From positions 1 to 64,000 of the forward strand of contig JAQMWT010000671.1 in NCBI GenBank assembly GCA_029834535.1: a DNA stretch of 64,000 bases, read 5' to 3'. The notes under the pieces are model-generated. The model saw nothing but the letters and a program-made list of their open reading frames with translations. It did no database searches and was not told the DNA's origin. This DNA is from Chrysophaeum taylorii (lineage: Eukaryota > Sar > Pelagophyceae > Pelagomonadales > Pelagomonadaceae). A program made the translations under genes and the position numbers. Positions 23,411 to 33,152 of the stretch are shown here, piece by piece. The number at the start of each line of letters is the position of its first letter. The stretch's first letter is position 1.

Positions 23411-23732
23411 GTGGCGCAGGCGTGGTCCTCGCGTCCTGCGTCAGAGGCCGTCGATGACGCAAATCAGGCTGCCGACGCAACTGTAGAAGAGGCCATCGAG
23501 ATGACCGACGCCCCGACGGCAGCTCCGCCGACCACTGAAGCTGCGTCTTCATCAGAGTCTATCCTCGTCCACCCTAGGAGGTCTGCAGCGATCGTCGACC
23601 TGATTCTGGACTTTGTTCAGAGGCAGGGCGGCCGCAACCGCAGACGCCGCCAATACCACCCGTGGGCAATCCATGTCCGCCGATTGCAGCACTCGCGCTA
23701 TGATGTCGAAGAACAAAGACGACGATGGGGAG

Positions 23733-23766
<34 letters not shown>

Positions 23767-23884
23767 CGTCGAGAGCGGGGCATGTCGTCGTCGCCCGACG
23801 ACGTCGGGGCGCGCGCAATTTGCAAATTTTAGTTATGAGACGGTGCGGCGCCGACAACAGTTTGAGGAATATATTATAGGATAG
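23411..23884 (+). CDS. Doubtful small ORF
   Basis: A 157-codon frame. Its first 75 residues look protein-like: acidic and Ala/Thr-rich (EAIEMTDAPTAAPPTTEA) and then VDLILDFVQRQGG. The second half runs through a CT-dinucleotide repeat that codes alternating Ser-Leu. No domain is recognised. It may be a young or decayed gene, or a chance frame in GC-rich DNA. Confidence 0.2.
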
Positions 23885-24082
23885 GAAAGAAAAGAAAGAC
23901 CGGCGGCGACGAGATAGTGGGATCCCGGCGCCGATACTAAACCTCCGAGTTAGCTGACCGCTCGTCGGGCTCTTTACGAGATAGTAAGCGAGAAGATCCC
24001 CGCGCGCGCAAAAAAACAGGAGCAGCAACGCGAGAGTCGAACGAAGTGCGACGAGCGGACGGGGGAGCAGGTAGCACTAGAT

Positions 24083-24501
24083 TTAGGCTTCGAGGAGGTC
24101 GCTGACGACGCGCACGGCGTCGGAGAGGTTTTGAACCTAGGGCGTCGCGTCGTTCGCGCGGACGAGGCGACGACGGGGACTCACCTCCTCGGCGCGTTCG
24201 TCGGGAAGTTCGACCCCGAACTCCTCCTCGATCTTCATCACCATCTCGACGACGTCGAGGGAGTCGGCTCCGAGGTCCGAGGCGAAGCTCGCCTCGGCCG
24301 TGATTGTAGATTCCTCGACGCCGAGTTGCTCTGCGACGATTTCCTTGAGCTTGCTCTCGACGTCGACGGCCGCCTGCTGGGGGACGGCGTGATCGATCGC
24401 GCATGTTCGCGACGCACCGCCAAACGGTGGCTCGAAAGCCGCGCCAAAGGGGTGTGGGGCGCGAAGGCGGCAGCAACGGCGACGAGCGCAAACAACCGCA
24501 T
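24083..24501 (-). CDS. Plastid-targeted acyl carrier protein (three exons)
   Basis: Acyl carrier protein of plastid type II fatty-acid synthesis. Inferred exons, in reading order: 24501-24418, 24376-24185 and 24136-24083. The introns are 41 nt (GTGCGT...CCCAG) and 48 nt (GTGAGT...CCTAG). The product is 109 residues. Residues 1-15, [15 protein letters not shown], form a signal peptide followed by the FAP motif that starts the transit peptide in complex red plastids. The ACP domain follows: [14 protein letters not shown], then [20 protein letters not shown] with the phosphopantetheine Ser in DSLD, then [12 protein letters not shown]. Exon 3 supplies the final helix ([17 protein letters not shown]). 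Without splicing, the frame stops right after PDERAEE, and the signal peptide is out of frame with the ACP domain, so both introns are needed. The first intron's acceptor could also be 3 nt further on. Confidence 0.92.
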
Positions 24502-24617
24502 TGTTACAACTTCAATGGGCGACGCGGCGATCAAAAGATAAGAGGTACGTACGAACTGGAACCCTTCACTACTTCCGGCAATTTTCCTGGGACTCCCAAG
24601 GAAGGATTCCTTCCTTC

Positions 24618-24747
24618 CTACATGAAGCCGGCTATTGGTGCTCGGCGCGAGCCAGCAGTCCTGCGGCCGGGTTCGCAGATTTTGGAGTTTTGTGGGGGTC
24701 GTCGTGCTTCTTCGGGCACCGTCGCTGCGTCGTCGCGCTTGCGCTTG

Positions 24748-24781
<34 letters not shown>

Positions 24782-27299
24782 GGTTGTCGTTTCGAATCGA
24801 AAAGAAGATGCCACCCAGGTCGGCGAGCCACTCGGGCTCGACTGCCGTGGTGCACTTCATGTACTCCCGCGAGGTCATGACGAGCTCGTGGTAGACGACG
24901 TGGTCGGGCGAAGCGCCCATACCGAAGAGCGCCGAGGAGGGGTGGAGATGGCAGGGGACCGCGGAGAGCAAGGTGACGTAGTCGCAAAGGCCCCTTCGAC
25001 GCGCCGCGTTGAAGAAGTAGGCAGAGCAGATCGCGCGGCGCACGACGTCCCAGTCGCCTTCGCACGAGACGAGAGGGACGTCGTTGTTTTTCGAGACCAC
25101 GAGGTCCTCGAGCTGGGTCTCTATTTCGCGGGCCTTTTTGAGAGCCTTGGGCTGGAGGTAGTGGGCTTCGCACCACGAGTCGGAGCGAGAGTTGGCGCGC
25201 CACTGTTCGTAGACGTTCAACAAGGTGAGGTGGTCCGACTCGGGGACGAAGAATTTTTCCCTCGAGGCGTCCGACTCCTCCTCGCGGTCCTTTGGTCTGA
25301 AGAAGATGTTGGGGACCGAGAGGGTCGAGACGATCGCGAGGACTTGGGCCGAACAGCCGCGAGCCGCCACCAGCATCTTCGCCAAGGCCGGATCCAAGGG
25401 AAAATCGACCATTTTTCTGCCGAGGGCCGAGAGGTTTCCGGCGTCGTCGAGCGCCCCGAGGACCCAGAGCTGGTACATCGAGTTGAGGATGTTGTCCCTC
25501 GGCGGAGGATCCAAGAACCGAAAATCCAGGATGTTCTTGACTTTGAGAGACTTGAGCAGGAGCACGACGCTCGCGAGATTGGCGCGCTGGATTTCGGGGA
25601 CCTGGGTCGCCAGGAGTTCGTCCTTGAATTGGCGTTCCGTGTAGAGGCGATAGCAGTAGCCCGGCGCCGTGCGGCCGGCTCGGCCCGCCCGCTGCTTCGC
25701 GTTGGCCATGGACACGGGAGTGACTTGGAGCGCGTCCATGCCGATCTTGGGGTTGTAGACCTTGAGCTTGCAGTATCCGGCGTCGACGACGTACTTAACG
25801 CCGTCGACCGTCAGCGAAGTCTCGGCGACGTTCGTCGACACGACGCACTTGCGGACGCCCTCTCTCGCCGCTTCGAAGATCTTCGCCTGCATCTCGGCCG
25901 GGAGCTGGGAGTACATCGGGAGGAGGAGGAGCGGCGGGACGCCGTCGTCGCCGACGCGACCGACGCGGTCGGCCACGGCCGCGCACGTCGCCTCGACGTC
26001 TTCCTGGCCCGTCATGAATACCAGGACGTCGCCGGGCGGCAGCGACAAGTGAATTTGCAAGATTTGTTTGACCGCGGCGTCGACGTAATCCTCGAACACC
26101 GACTTGGCGAAGTAGGTTTCCACCGGAAAGGTGCGTCCCGGGATCCGGAAGACGGGGGCGCGACCCCCGAAAAACTGCGAAAAGGCCTCGGCATCGAGGG
26201 TCGCCGACGTCACCACGAGCTTGAGGTCGCGTCGCCGGGTAACGATGTCGCGCAAAATACCCAAGAGGACGTCCGTATTCAGCGATCGCTCGTGAGCTTC
26301 GTCCAGCACGATCGCTCCGTAAGCGTCGAGATCCGGGTCCCGCAGCGACTCCCGCAGCAGCACGCCGTCGGTCAGGTACTTAATCACCGTCGACGCCGAG
26401 GTCACGTCCTCGAACCGGATCGCGTACCCGACCTCCGTCCCGATCTCGCACCCGACCTCCTCGGCGACGCGCACGGCGACGCTCATCGCCGCGACTCGAC
26501 GCGGTTGCGTGCACGCCACCACCGAATACCCGTCCTCGCGCAAATACTGGGTCACCTGCGTCGTCTTCCCGCTCCCCGTTTCTCCGACCAAAACGACCAC
26601 CTGGTTCTCGCGCACCACCGTCAGGAATTCCTCGCGTACCGAGGCTACGGGAAGTGCCTCCCCCGATATTTTCTTTTTCGTTTTCGCGGCCGACGACGAC
26701 CGGAACACTGTTTCTCGTTCCTTTTTCGGCTCCTCGCTCGTTTTTTTTTTCCCTGCGTCTCCCATCACGGCTCGGCCCATGCGATTGTGGTTCCCGAGTT
26801 CCCAGAAACGCTGCCTCATCGCCCGCTTCTCCTTTTCTTGCCGCAGCTGCCGCAGCAGCGCCGACCCCGCCCGCGCGTTTTTCGCCATGTCGGACGTCGG
26901 ATCCTTCACGGTCGGTACCGCCTCTTGTTGTTTCTGCATCAGCTCGGCCCCAGAAGACGTCAAAAACGGCGGTCTCGCCTGACGTACCACGAGTCGCCTC
27001 GCTTCTTCCGACGACCGACCAGCTTCCTCCTCCTCCAATCTCGCTCTCGCGGGGAGGACCGCCCCGCTCGTCACCAGGCGATTCTCCTCCCAGGCCGCCT
27101 GGTCGGCGTGCACCCGCGAGACCGGCGGCTTCCTGCTCGTCTCCCGCTCGCGCCACCGCTTCTCGTCCCCCGGGTACATGGACGCGTCGTGTTCGTTCTC
27201 GTCGACGTAAAACTCCGCGTCGAACGCCTCGTCGGGCGCCTTCCCTACTTCTTCTTCTTCTTCTTCCTCCTCCGACGAGTCCTCGTTTTCGTGTGCGAC

Positions 27300-27331
<32 letters not shown>

Positions 27332-27914
27332 GAGAGTTCTCCTCCTTCTTTTTTCCAACCAAAAACTCGGGGGGGTTCCAGAACTCGCGGAACGAGGTCA
27401 TCTTCGCCGACTCGAGCCGCACCGGTTTTTCCCACGCATCGGCGTCGAGCCCGAGACCCGACCGCACCACCCCCAAAGAAGAAGAAGAAGAAAAAGAACT
27501 GCTCTCGGGGGGCTTGCACTTGACGAGGGCATCGAGACCCAGCGACCGGGACTTGCTGCCGCTCCCGGGCGATTTTTGACGCCGCTTCAGGAGACCCCCC
27601 TTTGACTCCGAAGCCACCTGGGCGACGCCCCCGCGCGCAAACCCGCTCGACGACGACGACGACGCCGCGACCCGGGACACCACGCGCTCCAGCACATCGT
27701 CGAGCACCTCGCTTCGCACGGCGGCGACCTGCCTAGCCTGGGTGCAGAACCACTCCCTCATCATCTCCTTGTCGCTTTGGTGCTTCTCCGCCGCCTCGAG
27801 GCTCAGCGCCACGAACTTCCGACCGAGCGTCACGTTTTTCGAAATCTTCAAAGCCCTCGCAACGGCCACGGCGACCTCGTCAACCAGGCCGCCGTCCTCA
27901 ACAACACCTTCCAT
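24618..27914 (-). CDS. PRP16: DEAH-box pre-mRNA splicing helicase, PRP16/DHX38-like
   Basis: A 1,098-residue ATP-dependent RNA helicase that remodels the spliceosome around the second splicing step. The N-terminal 400 residues are low-complexity (Ser runs, polyQ, polyE) but contain the PRP16-type segments WEENRLVTSGAV, KDPTSDMAKNARAGS and FWELGNHNRMG, which separate it from PRP2 and PRP22. The helicase core has GETGSGKTTQ (about residue 442), DEAHERSLNTD (about 535) and SATLD, followed by the C-terminal motifs QRAGRAGRTAPG and the winged-helix/ratchet and OB-fold regions. Near the C-terminus a GTC repeat codes a run of eleven Thr, then KRKR. The gene is intronless. It ends 116 bp from the ACP start and is divergent from the DCX/SAXO-like gene, whose start is 107 bp away. 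Confidence 0.93.
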
Positions 27915-28021
27915 CCTACCGTAATACTAACTAACCCTATTGAATGAAAGAAAGAAACCCTCCCTCCCTCCCTCCCTCCCTCCCTCCTAGGCGCTGGCTC
28001 GAATAACGCCCGTCAGTCAAA
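27915..28021. promoter_or_regulatory. Divergent intergenic region with (CCCT)n, likely shared promoter
   Basis: Only 107 bp separate the start codons of the minus-strand PRP16 gene and the plus-strand SAXO-like gene. The region holds a run of about eight CCCT units (27957-27988), which is G-rich on the other strand and could form a G-quadruplex. No TATA box is evident. That the region drives both genes is an inference from the spacing. Confidence 0.5.
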
Positions 28022-28942
28022 ATGGATGATAGGGACGTCGAGAGCGCAAAGCGCGTCTTCGTGGGCGACCCGCGGCGGCGCATCTCGATCGCGATGCCCC
28101 TGAGTCTCGGAAAACTCCTTAGTCGCGTGCGGGAGGCCTACGGGGTCTGCGACGTCGACTTGTACGTTGATCCCGAAAACCGAACTCCCGGCGAGGGCCG
28201 TTGGCACGTGCGCGACGAGGCTGCGTACCGGACCTTGAGCGACGGCGCCGTCGTGGTCTTCGTGAGCAACGGTCGCGACCTCGATCCCTGCAAGCTCCTC
28301 GATACGACGACCTACCGCACGGATTTTGTGGCGAAAGATATGCCGCGAGCTCGAGAAGTCGCCCCTCCCGCGAGGGTCGTCGACTGGCCCTGGGACTATC
28401 CTCCGAAAACCACGTACGCGCGAGACTACGTTCCAATGGTGCCGCAATTTCAGCCACCGACCCGCGACGACGACGACAACAACAACCAACAACTCCCAGC
28501 GAGAGCTCCGTTCGAGGGGAAAACGACGTACCAAACGGATTTCGTTCTAGCAGCCCAAAAAGCGCTTCCCAAGCGTCCCCAAGAAGACCCGGTCTATCCG
28601 TACGTACCGGAGCGCGTCCTTCCCCGCTCGGTCTATGCCAACGATTTCACCGCCTACCCCCAAAGTCGCCCCGAGTACGCTAAGCCGACGCGCCCGCTCG
28701 AGCCGCCCGAGGGGGCGCGGTGGGCGCCAACCGAATACAAAGCAAACTACTACGCGCACCAGTTCAAGCAGCAGCAGCAGCATCAACAGCTTCATGCGGC
28801 GCCCCCGGTTCTCCTCGCGGACCCCCCTGCGCTCCTCACCAACGGCCCGCCAAAGCCCCGCACCACCTACCAGCAAGACTACGTCCCTCATGCCCAGAAG
28901 ATCGACATCCTCCACGTCGAGCCCCACGTCGCCGACTGTTGA
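28022..28942 (+). CDS. Microtubule-associated protein with SAXO-like repeats and a possible doublecortin-like N-terminus
   Basis: A 306-residue protein. From residue 98 to the end it repeats a motif close to K-T-T-Y-x-x-D-F/Y-V: TTYRTDFVAKD, TTYARDYVPM, TTYQTDFVLAAQK, SVYANDFTAYP, TEYKANYYAHQFK and TTYQQDYVPHAQK. Such spaced Tyr-containing repeats are typical of SAXO/FAM154 proteins, which bind and stabilise axonemal microtubules. Residues 8-90 (KRVFVGDPRRRISIAM, a helix, VDLYVDP, then LSDGAVVVFVSNG) have the order of strands and helix of a doublecortin/ubiquitin-like fold, another tubulin-binding module. A role in the flagellum is inferred. The gene is intronless. A CAG/CAACAG stretch codes a short QQQQHQQ near residue 248. 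Confidence 0.75.
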   Translation: MDDRDVESAKRVFVGDPRRRISIAMPLSLGKLLSRVREAYGVCDVDLYVDPENRTPGEGRWHVRDEAAYRTLSDGAVVVFVSNGRDLDPCKLLDTTTYRTDFVAKDMPRAREVAPPARVVDWPWDYPPKTTYARDYVPMVPQFQPPTRDDDDNNNQQLPARAPFEGKTTYQTDFVLAAQKALPKRPQEDPVYPYVPERVLPRSVYANDFTAYPQSRPEYAKPTRPLEPPEGARWAPTEYKANYYAHQFKQQQQHQQLHAAPPVLLADPPALLTNGPPKPRTTYQQDYVPHAQKIDILHVEPHVADC

Positions 28943-29190
28943 ATTTTTTAGTTCTTTCTACTCCGGTGCGCGCCGCCCCCACGCATACTATATAACCTTG
29001 CGGCAGGCAGCCTTTGATTTGTTTTCCACATCGTTGTTAGATGTCTATCAACCACTCCGTGGGTCTATGTCTATCCACCCAACCCCGGGCGGGCGGGCGG
29101 GCGGACGGGCGGGCGGGCGTATATAAACTACGATCGCGTGCGCGATTGGTGGTGGTGGTGGTGATTCCGGTGGAGATGACGATGATGCCA

Positions 29191-29230
<40 letters not shown>

Positions 29231-29256
29231 AGAGGTCTTGGTGAAAATCGTATTGT
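28943..29256. repeat. Convergent intergenic region with GGGC and GTC microsatellites
   Basis: The 314 bp between the ends of two convergent genes contain a GGGC-type tandem tract (about 29085-29120), a GGT run (about 29148-29163) and a perfect (GTC)n run (about 29193-29229). No gene is seen. Confidence 0.8.
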
Positions 29257-31698
29257 TTAAAAGTCGATCTTGATGGGCGTGGCTATCCTGAGGGGGGGTA
29301 TGGCCTGGAGGGCCCCGATGCCCTTGGTGGTCATCTTGTTGTGCCTGAGGTCGAGGGAGGTGAGGGAAGAGTTTTTGAGCAAGGAACTGGAGAGGATGAG
29401 GGCCGCGTTGTCGTCGATGTTGTTGCGGCGGAGGTTGAGCGTAGTGAGGGCGTCGTTGGTCTCGAGCATCTTTGCGAGCATGACGGCGCCTTTGGTGCCG
29501 ACGGCGTTGAACCAGAGGTCGAGGGAGGTGAGCGTGCGGTTGGAGGTGAGGGCGAGCGCGAAGCGAGCAGCCCCCTCGTCGCCGACGTCGTTGTACCACA
29601 AAATGAGGATTCGGAGGGTGCGATTGGTCTCGAGGGCGGAGGCGATCATCGCGGCGCCCTGGGGTCCGACGTGGTTCTTTTCCATGTCGAGCTCGACGAC
29701 GGATCGGTTCTGGCCGAGGCCGCGGGCGAGGTGCCGGGCGCCCTCGGCCCCGAGGTCGTTGTGCTGGATGTTGAGGACGCGGAGGGTGGAGTTTGAAGAT
29801 AGGGCGTCGGCGAGATGGCGAATGCCGTCCTTGCCCAAGCCGTTCGCGCGGACGTTGAAGTTCGCGAGGTTATTGTTCGAAGCGAGGGCGGTCCCAAAGC
29901 TCGAGAGACCGGCCGCGCCGATTTTGTTGGCCTCGATCGATAACTCGATCAGATTCGCGAGGGATTCGGCGAGCTTTTTGGCACCGACGTGGGTGATTTT
30001 GTTGTCGCGGACGTCGAGGCATTGGATAGTAGCGTTGCGCGCGAGGCCCTCGCTGATGGCGACGGTGCCCGCGTCGCCGATCGCGTTCGAGGCCAAGTTG
30101 AGCTTGGTGAGGCATTTGTTGAACTTCAACGCGTCGCCCAGGAGCCTCGCGCCCTCGGCACCGATCGCGTTTACGGCGACGTTTAATTCGCACAAAACAG
30201 TGTTTGATTTCAAGTGCGGCGCGATCTTCGCGAAGCCCGGCGTCCCGACCGCTCGTTCGCGGAGGTCGACGCGCGATAGGGCGGAGCAGTTTGCCGAAAT
30301 TGCCGCGGCCACGGCCGCGCAGACGCCCTGCGTGCTGCCGCACCAGTACTCGCCGACGAGGTCGAGGTCGCCGCGAAACACGCACATAACTTCAAACGGC
30401 GCGAGGCAGAGGTGGGCGCTCTTGCCGAGAATCTGGAGGAAGCCCGGCGACTCGGCGAGCACGAGGTCGCGGCAGGAATGGGCGTCGATCGCCGGCTCGT
30501 CGTCGTAGAGGTCCTTCAGCCCGTGCTCGACCGAAAAGGCGTGAGAAACGGCGACGATTCGAACGACGTCCGCGAGGATCAGTTCGCGCTCGGACCTGTT
30601 GGCGCGCAGGTCCTCTTCTTTGTGGAGTTTCCGGAGCGAGAACCGCCGCGACGACGACGAGGCACGCGGGCTCGCGCCGCCTCCTCCCTGGACCTCGAGC
30701 GCGACGCGGATCGGATCCAACCCGAGAACCTTGGCGACCTCGGCGTCGAGTCTGCCCTGGATGAACTTTGGCGACGCGGACGACGCCCACGCCAATATCC
30801 CGCAGACCGCGAGCTTGGCGGCGAAGACCTTATCGCGAATCAAACTGGCGGCCCCGAAGGCCTTGTCGGCGGCCTCCTGGGCGCGGTTCGCTTCGTCTCG
30901 GAGCGCCGCGAGCCGACTCTCGGCTCGCTGGGGAGGGAGCGAGACGACGCCGCTCGCCGTCGTGAACGCGTCGCTCAACGCGGCCGTCGCGCCCCTCACT
31001 ACCGGAGACGCGCGCGATGCGGCTTCGAGCGTGCCCCTGATCTTCTCGATGTCCTTCCTGATGCGCGCGACGCCGCCGCCGCCGCCGCCCCCATGGATGT
31101 GGTGGTGGTGGTCGTCGTCTTCCTCGGGAGACGAGGACTCGAAGGCGAGCAGCCTCGCGGCGACGCTCACGCACCGCGCGAGCGGCGATACCTCCGACGA
31201 CAACGAGCCGTGCCTCGGCGAGGGCGCCCTTGTTCTGGGGGCGGGTCGTCCTCCTTGTCCCGCGGGAGATGGAGGCGACACCAAAGTAGTCGCCGGCGGC
31301 GGCGGCCGCCGCTGCTGCTCGGAGCCGCCGACCGTCAGGCTCCTCACGAACTCGTCCATGGTCCCCTTTGATTTGCGCCATTTCATGTGGAAGTTGTTCC
31401 ACTCGAGCTGCGAGATCTGGCCGTCCCGGTTCCGGTCCAACTTTCGAGCGAGGGCCTGCCGCCCCGCCTTGCCGATCTCGTCGAGGTCGATCTCGAACAC
31501 GTTCTCGAACGCCGTCATGAACGATTCGTTCAGAGCGAGGCGGCCCTCCCGCCCCGCGGGCAGCTGCCGCGTCAGGGACGCCCAGCTCGCCTGGGGATCC
31601 TTGCTATTCGACCGAGACATCCACCAGAACGTCGACCGAGTCGACCGACCGTCAAAGGGCGACTTCGCCCCTTGAGTGAGTGTGTCAGAGTACAACAC
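29257..31698 (-). CDS. Leucine-rich-repeat protein (RI type) with N-terminal EF-hand
   Basis: An 813-residue cytosolic-type protein. Residues 86-105 contain one EF-hand loop (DRNRDGQISQLEW) of the form DxNxDGxIxxxE, so calcium binding is plausible. A low-complexity linker with a His run and seven Gly follows (about residues 205-220), then an Ala-rich helical segment. About eleven ribonuclease-inhibitor-type LRRs of 28 residues fill the C-terminal 300 residues, with units such as LTKLNLASNAIGDAGTVAIS and LRVLNIQHNDLGAEGARHLA. This layout resembles NLRC3/RANGAP-like LRR proteins but has no NACHT ATPase. The start could be Met 28 (MSRSNSKD). The gene ends 48 bp upstream of CDC73 on the same strand. 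The binding partner is unknown. Confidence 0.82.
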   Translation of the reverse strand: MLYSDTLTQGAKSPFDGRSTRSTFWWMSRSNSKDPQASWASLTRQLPAGREGRLALNESFMTAFENVFEIDLDEIGKAGRQALARKLDRNRDGQISQLEWNNFHMKWRKSKGTMDEFVRSLTVGGSEQQRRPPPPATTLVSPPSPAGQGGRPAPRTRAPSPRHGSLSSEVSPLARCVSVAARLLAFESSSPEEDDDHHHHIHGGGGGGGVARIRKDIEKIRGTLEAASRASPVVRGATAALSDAFTTASGVVSLPPQRAESRLAALRDEANRAQEAADKAFGAASLIRDKVFAAKLAVCGILAWASSASPKFIQGRLDAEVAKVLGLDPIRVALEVQGGGGASPRASSSSRRFSLRKLHKEEDLRANRSERELILADVVRIVAVSHAFSVEHGLKDLYDDEPAIDAHSCRDLVLAESPGFLQILGKSAHLCLAPFEVMCVFRGDLDLVGEYWCGSTQGVCAAVAAAISANCSALSRVDLRERAVGTPGFAKIAPHLKSNTVLCELNVAVNAIGAEGARLLGDALKFNKCLTKLNLASNAIGDAGTVAISEGLARNATIQCLDVRDNKITHVGAKKLAESLANLIELSIEANKIGAAGLSSFGTALASNNNLANFNVRANGLGKDGIRHLADALSSNSTLRVLNIQHNDLGAEGARHLARGLGQNRSVVELDMEKNHVGPQGAAMIASALETNRTLRILILWYNDVGDEGAARFALALTSNRTLTSLDLWFNAVGTKGAVMLAKMLETNDALTTLNLRRNNIDDNAALILSSSLLKNSSLTSLDLRHNKMTTKGIGALQAIPPLRIATPIKIDF

Positions 31699-31746
31699 CG
31701 ATGTGGCAAGGCAACTCCTTTCTCTGTCTAGTAGTAAGTAGTCTTT

Positions 31747-33108
31747 TTAGGGTACTTCACGGGGGGTGGGCTTTTTTTTCGGAGGGGGGGGGCGGCCAGA
31801 AGACCTGGTCCCTTCGCGGTGTTGCTTTGAGGAGGTCGGGGCTCCCTCGCGGCGCCGGTGGTGGTGGTGGGGGTGCTTTGACGACGAAGTGGAGGAGGAC
31901 ACCCCCTCGCGGTGCTTGGACGACGAAGTGGAGGAGGACCCCCCCTCGCGGCGACGGTGGTGGTGGTGGTGGTGGTGGTGCTTGGAGGAGGAGGAGGAGG
32001 AGGCCGAGCCCTTGGCGGCAGGTGGTCCCGCACGTGCCGAAGAAGAAGAAGAAGAAAAAAAAGGCGCGGCGGCCTTTCGCTTGGAGAGGAAGTCGTCGAG
32101 GAGCCGCCAAAAGTCAAAGGCGACGGGGTGGTCGAGGTGGCGCTTTGTCTTGGAGAGGGTGAGGACGTGGACGTTCCAGGACTTGATCGTGGGCGCCGTC
32201 TGCTCGTCGTCGAACTTGAGGTGAACCCCCAGCGTCCTCTGGAAAAGATCGACGGGCTTGGCATACTTCCAGCCCTTGAACTGCCAGTCGGGACCGTGGG
32301 CAAAGACGGCGACGACTCTCGACCATTCCTTGTCGTCGAGGCGCGTCGGATTGTCGAGGACGCGGTACTTGAGGGTGCGGCCGTCGGGCCGCGCGCGCTC
32401 GACGACGACCTGCGACTCCTTCCGGCTCCCCTCGCGACGTTTGTCGGCGTTCGAAACGTACTTTCCCGACTCGAGGAAGTCCTTCGCGTTGAGCATCGTG
32501 ATGATCGATGTCATCGCGTTCGGAACCACGATGATATCCGGCTCGCGGGGCCTGTCGTCTTCGATTTTGGGGCGTTTTGGCCGCAACGACTCGGCGGCTC
32601 GACGCTTCGATTCTTTCTCCTTTTGAATCGCTCGGTCGAACATTTCGATCGCAAAGCTAAAGTCCGCCCCCGGGACCAGTAGGGTCGTGTTGCGATCGTT
32701 CAGGCTCCAACCTTCCTCGAACACCGGCAGCTCCTCTTCTTCTCGGGGAGCGGGCGCCGGCGCTCGCGTCGCCTCGACTAGAGGATGAAGAGGAATCGAC
32801 AGCCGCTCCGACGTCGTGCTCTCGCCGTTCACATAGTTCAGGAGGTCTTTCCGATCACCCTGGACCACCGTCGTCCACCCGCGGTCCGCGCACTCGTTGA
32901 TGTAACCGGACGCCTTCTTCTCGCGTACCAGCAGCGCGACCGTACCCAGCGGATAATTCCCCTCGTTCTCCCGCGTCGACATGTACCCCGTGTCGGCGCT
33001 CACGGGGTACCGCACATCGCCCATTATCACCTCCGTCTCCGTGATTATCGGGGCCTGGCCCGTCGTCGCCTTGAGGTGCGCACGCAGGGCGAGCAGCGCT
33101 TCAGACAT
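31747..33108 (-). CDS. CDC73: PAF1 complex subunit CDC73 (parafibromin-like)
   Basis: A 453-residue subunit of the PAF1 complex, which travels with RNA polymerase II and supports elongation and histone modification. The N-terminus (MSEALLALRAHLKATTG, then a region fitting the CDC73 N-domain) is followed by a charged linker. The conserved C-terminal Ras-like domain follows at about residues 208-345: IIVVPNAMTSIITMLNAKDF, WSRVVAVFAHGPDWQFKGWK and HLDHPVAFDFWRLLDDF. Unusually, another 100 residues follow, made of Ser runs and His-rich repeats (two related SSSTSSSKH blocks, eight His in a row) and a basic PPPKKK end. The gene is intronless. Its start codon lies 44 bp from that of the divergent acyltransferase gene. 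Confidence 0.92.
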   Translation of the reverse strand: MSEALLALRAHLKATTGQAPIITETEVIMGDVRYPVSADTGYMSTRENEGNYPLGTVALLVREKKASGYINECADRGWTTVVQGDRKDLLNYVNGESTTSERLSIPLHPLVEATRAPAPAPREEEELPVFEEGWSLNDRNTTLLVPGADFSFAIEMFDRAIQKEKESKRRAAESLRPKRPKIEDDRPREPDIIVVPNAMTSIITMLNAKDFLESGKYVSNADKRREGSRKESQVVVERARPDGRTLKYRVLDNPTRLDDKEWSRVVAVFAHGPDWQFKGWKYAKPVDLFQRTLGVHLKFDDEQTAPTIKSWNVHVLTLSKTKRHLDHPVAFDFWRLLDDFLSKRKAAAPFFSSSSSSARAGPPAAKGSASSSSSSKHHHHHHHHRRREGGSSSTSSSKHREGVSSSTSSSKHPHHHHRRREGAPTSSKQHREGTRSSGRPPPPKKKPTPREVP

Positions 33109-33152
33109 CGTCGTGTATGTAGTACTATGTACTTATTATTATTATAGATAGT
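33109..33152. promoter_or_regulatory. 44-bp divergent gap between CDC73 and acyltransferase starts
   Basis: The start codons of two divergent genes are only 44 bp apart, and the gap is locally A/T-rich (TTATTATTATTATAGATAG) in otherwise GC-rich DNA. If both starts are right, the promoter elements and 5' leaders of the two genes must overlap. Confidence 0.5.

Larger units (their letters stand above)
21198..24082. other. Gene-poor region with decayed ORFs and one dispersed repeat
   Basis: No intact gene can be supported. A protein-like frame without Met lies at about 21939-22176 (listed separately). Short unlinked frames near 22190-22260 and 22540-22730 could be parts of the same decayed gene. 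A dispersed repeat lies near 23120-23285. A CT-dinucleotide run of about 25 bp lies near 23739-23763. The base composition resembles the host genes, so this may be degenerated host or transposon coding sequence. Confidence 0.45.

Noticed and set aside
23739-23763. CT-dinucleotide run as a functional coding repeat
   Set aside because: The Ser-Leu run lies in a doubtful ORF and is most simply a microsatellite.
24501-27605. 1,034-codon plus-strand ORF opposite PRP16
   Set aside because: It is the antisense shadow of the helicase gene. It is Arg-rich with no domain, and arises because GC-rich codons leave the opposite frame free of stops.
29270-31675. Long plus-strand ORFs opposite the LRR gene
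   Set aside because: Antisense shadows. The minus strand carries eleven regular LRRs and an EF-hand, so the plus frames are by-products of composition.
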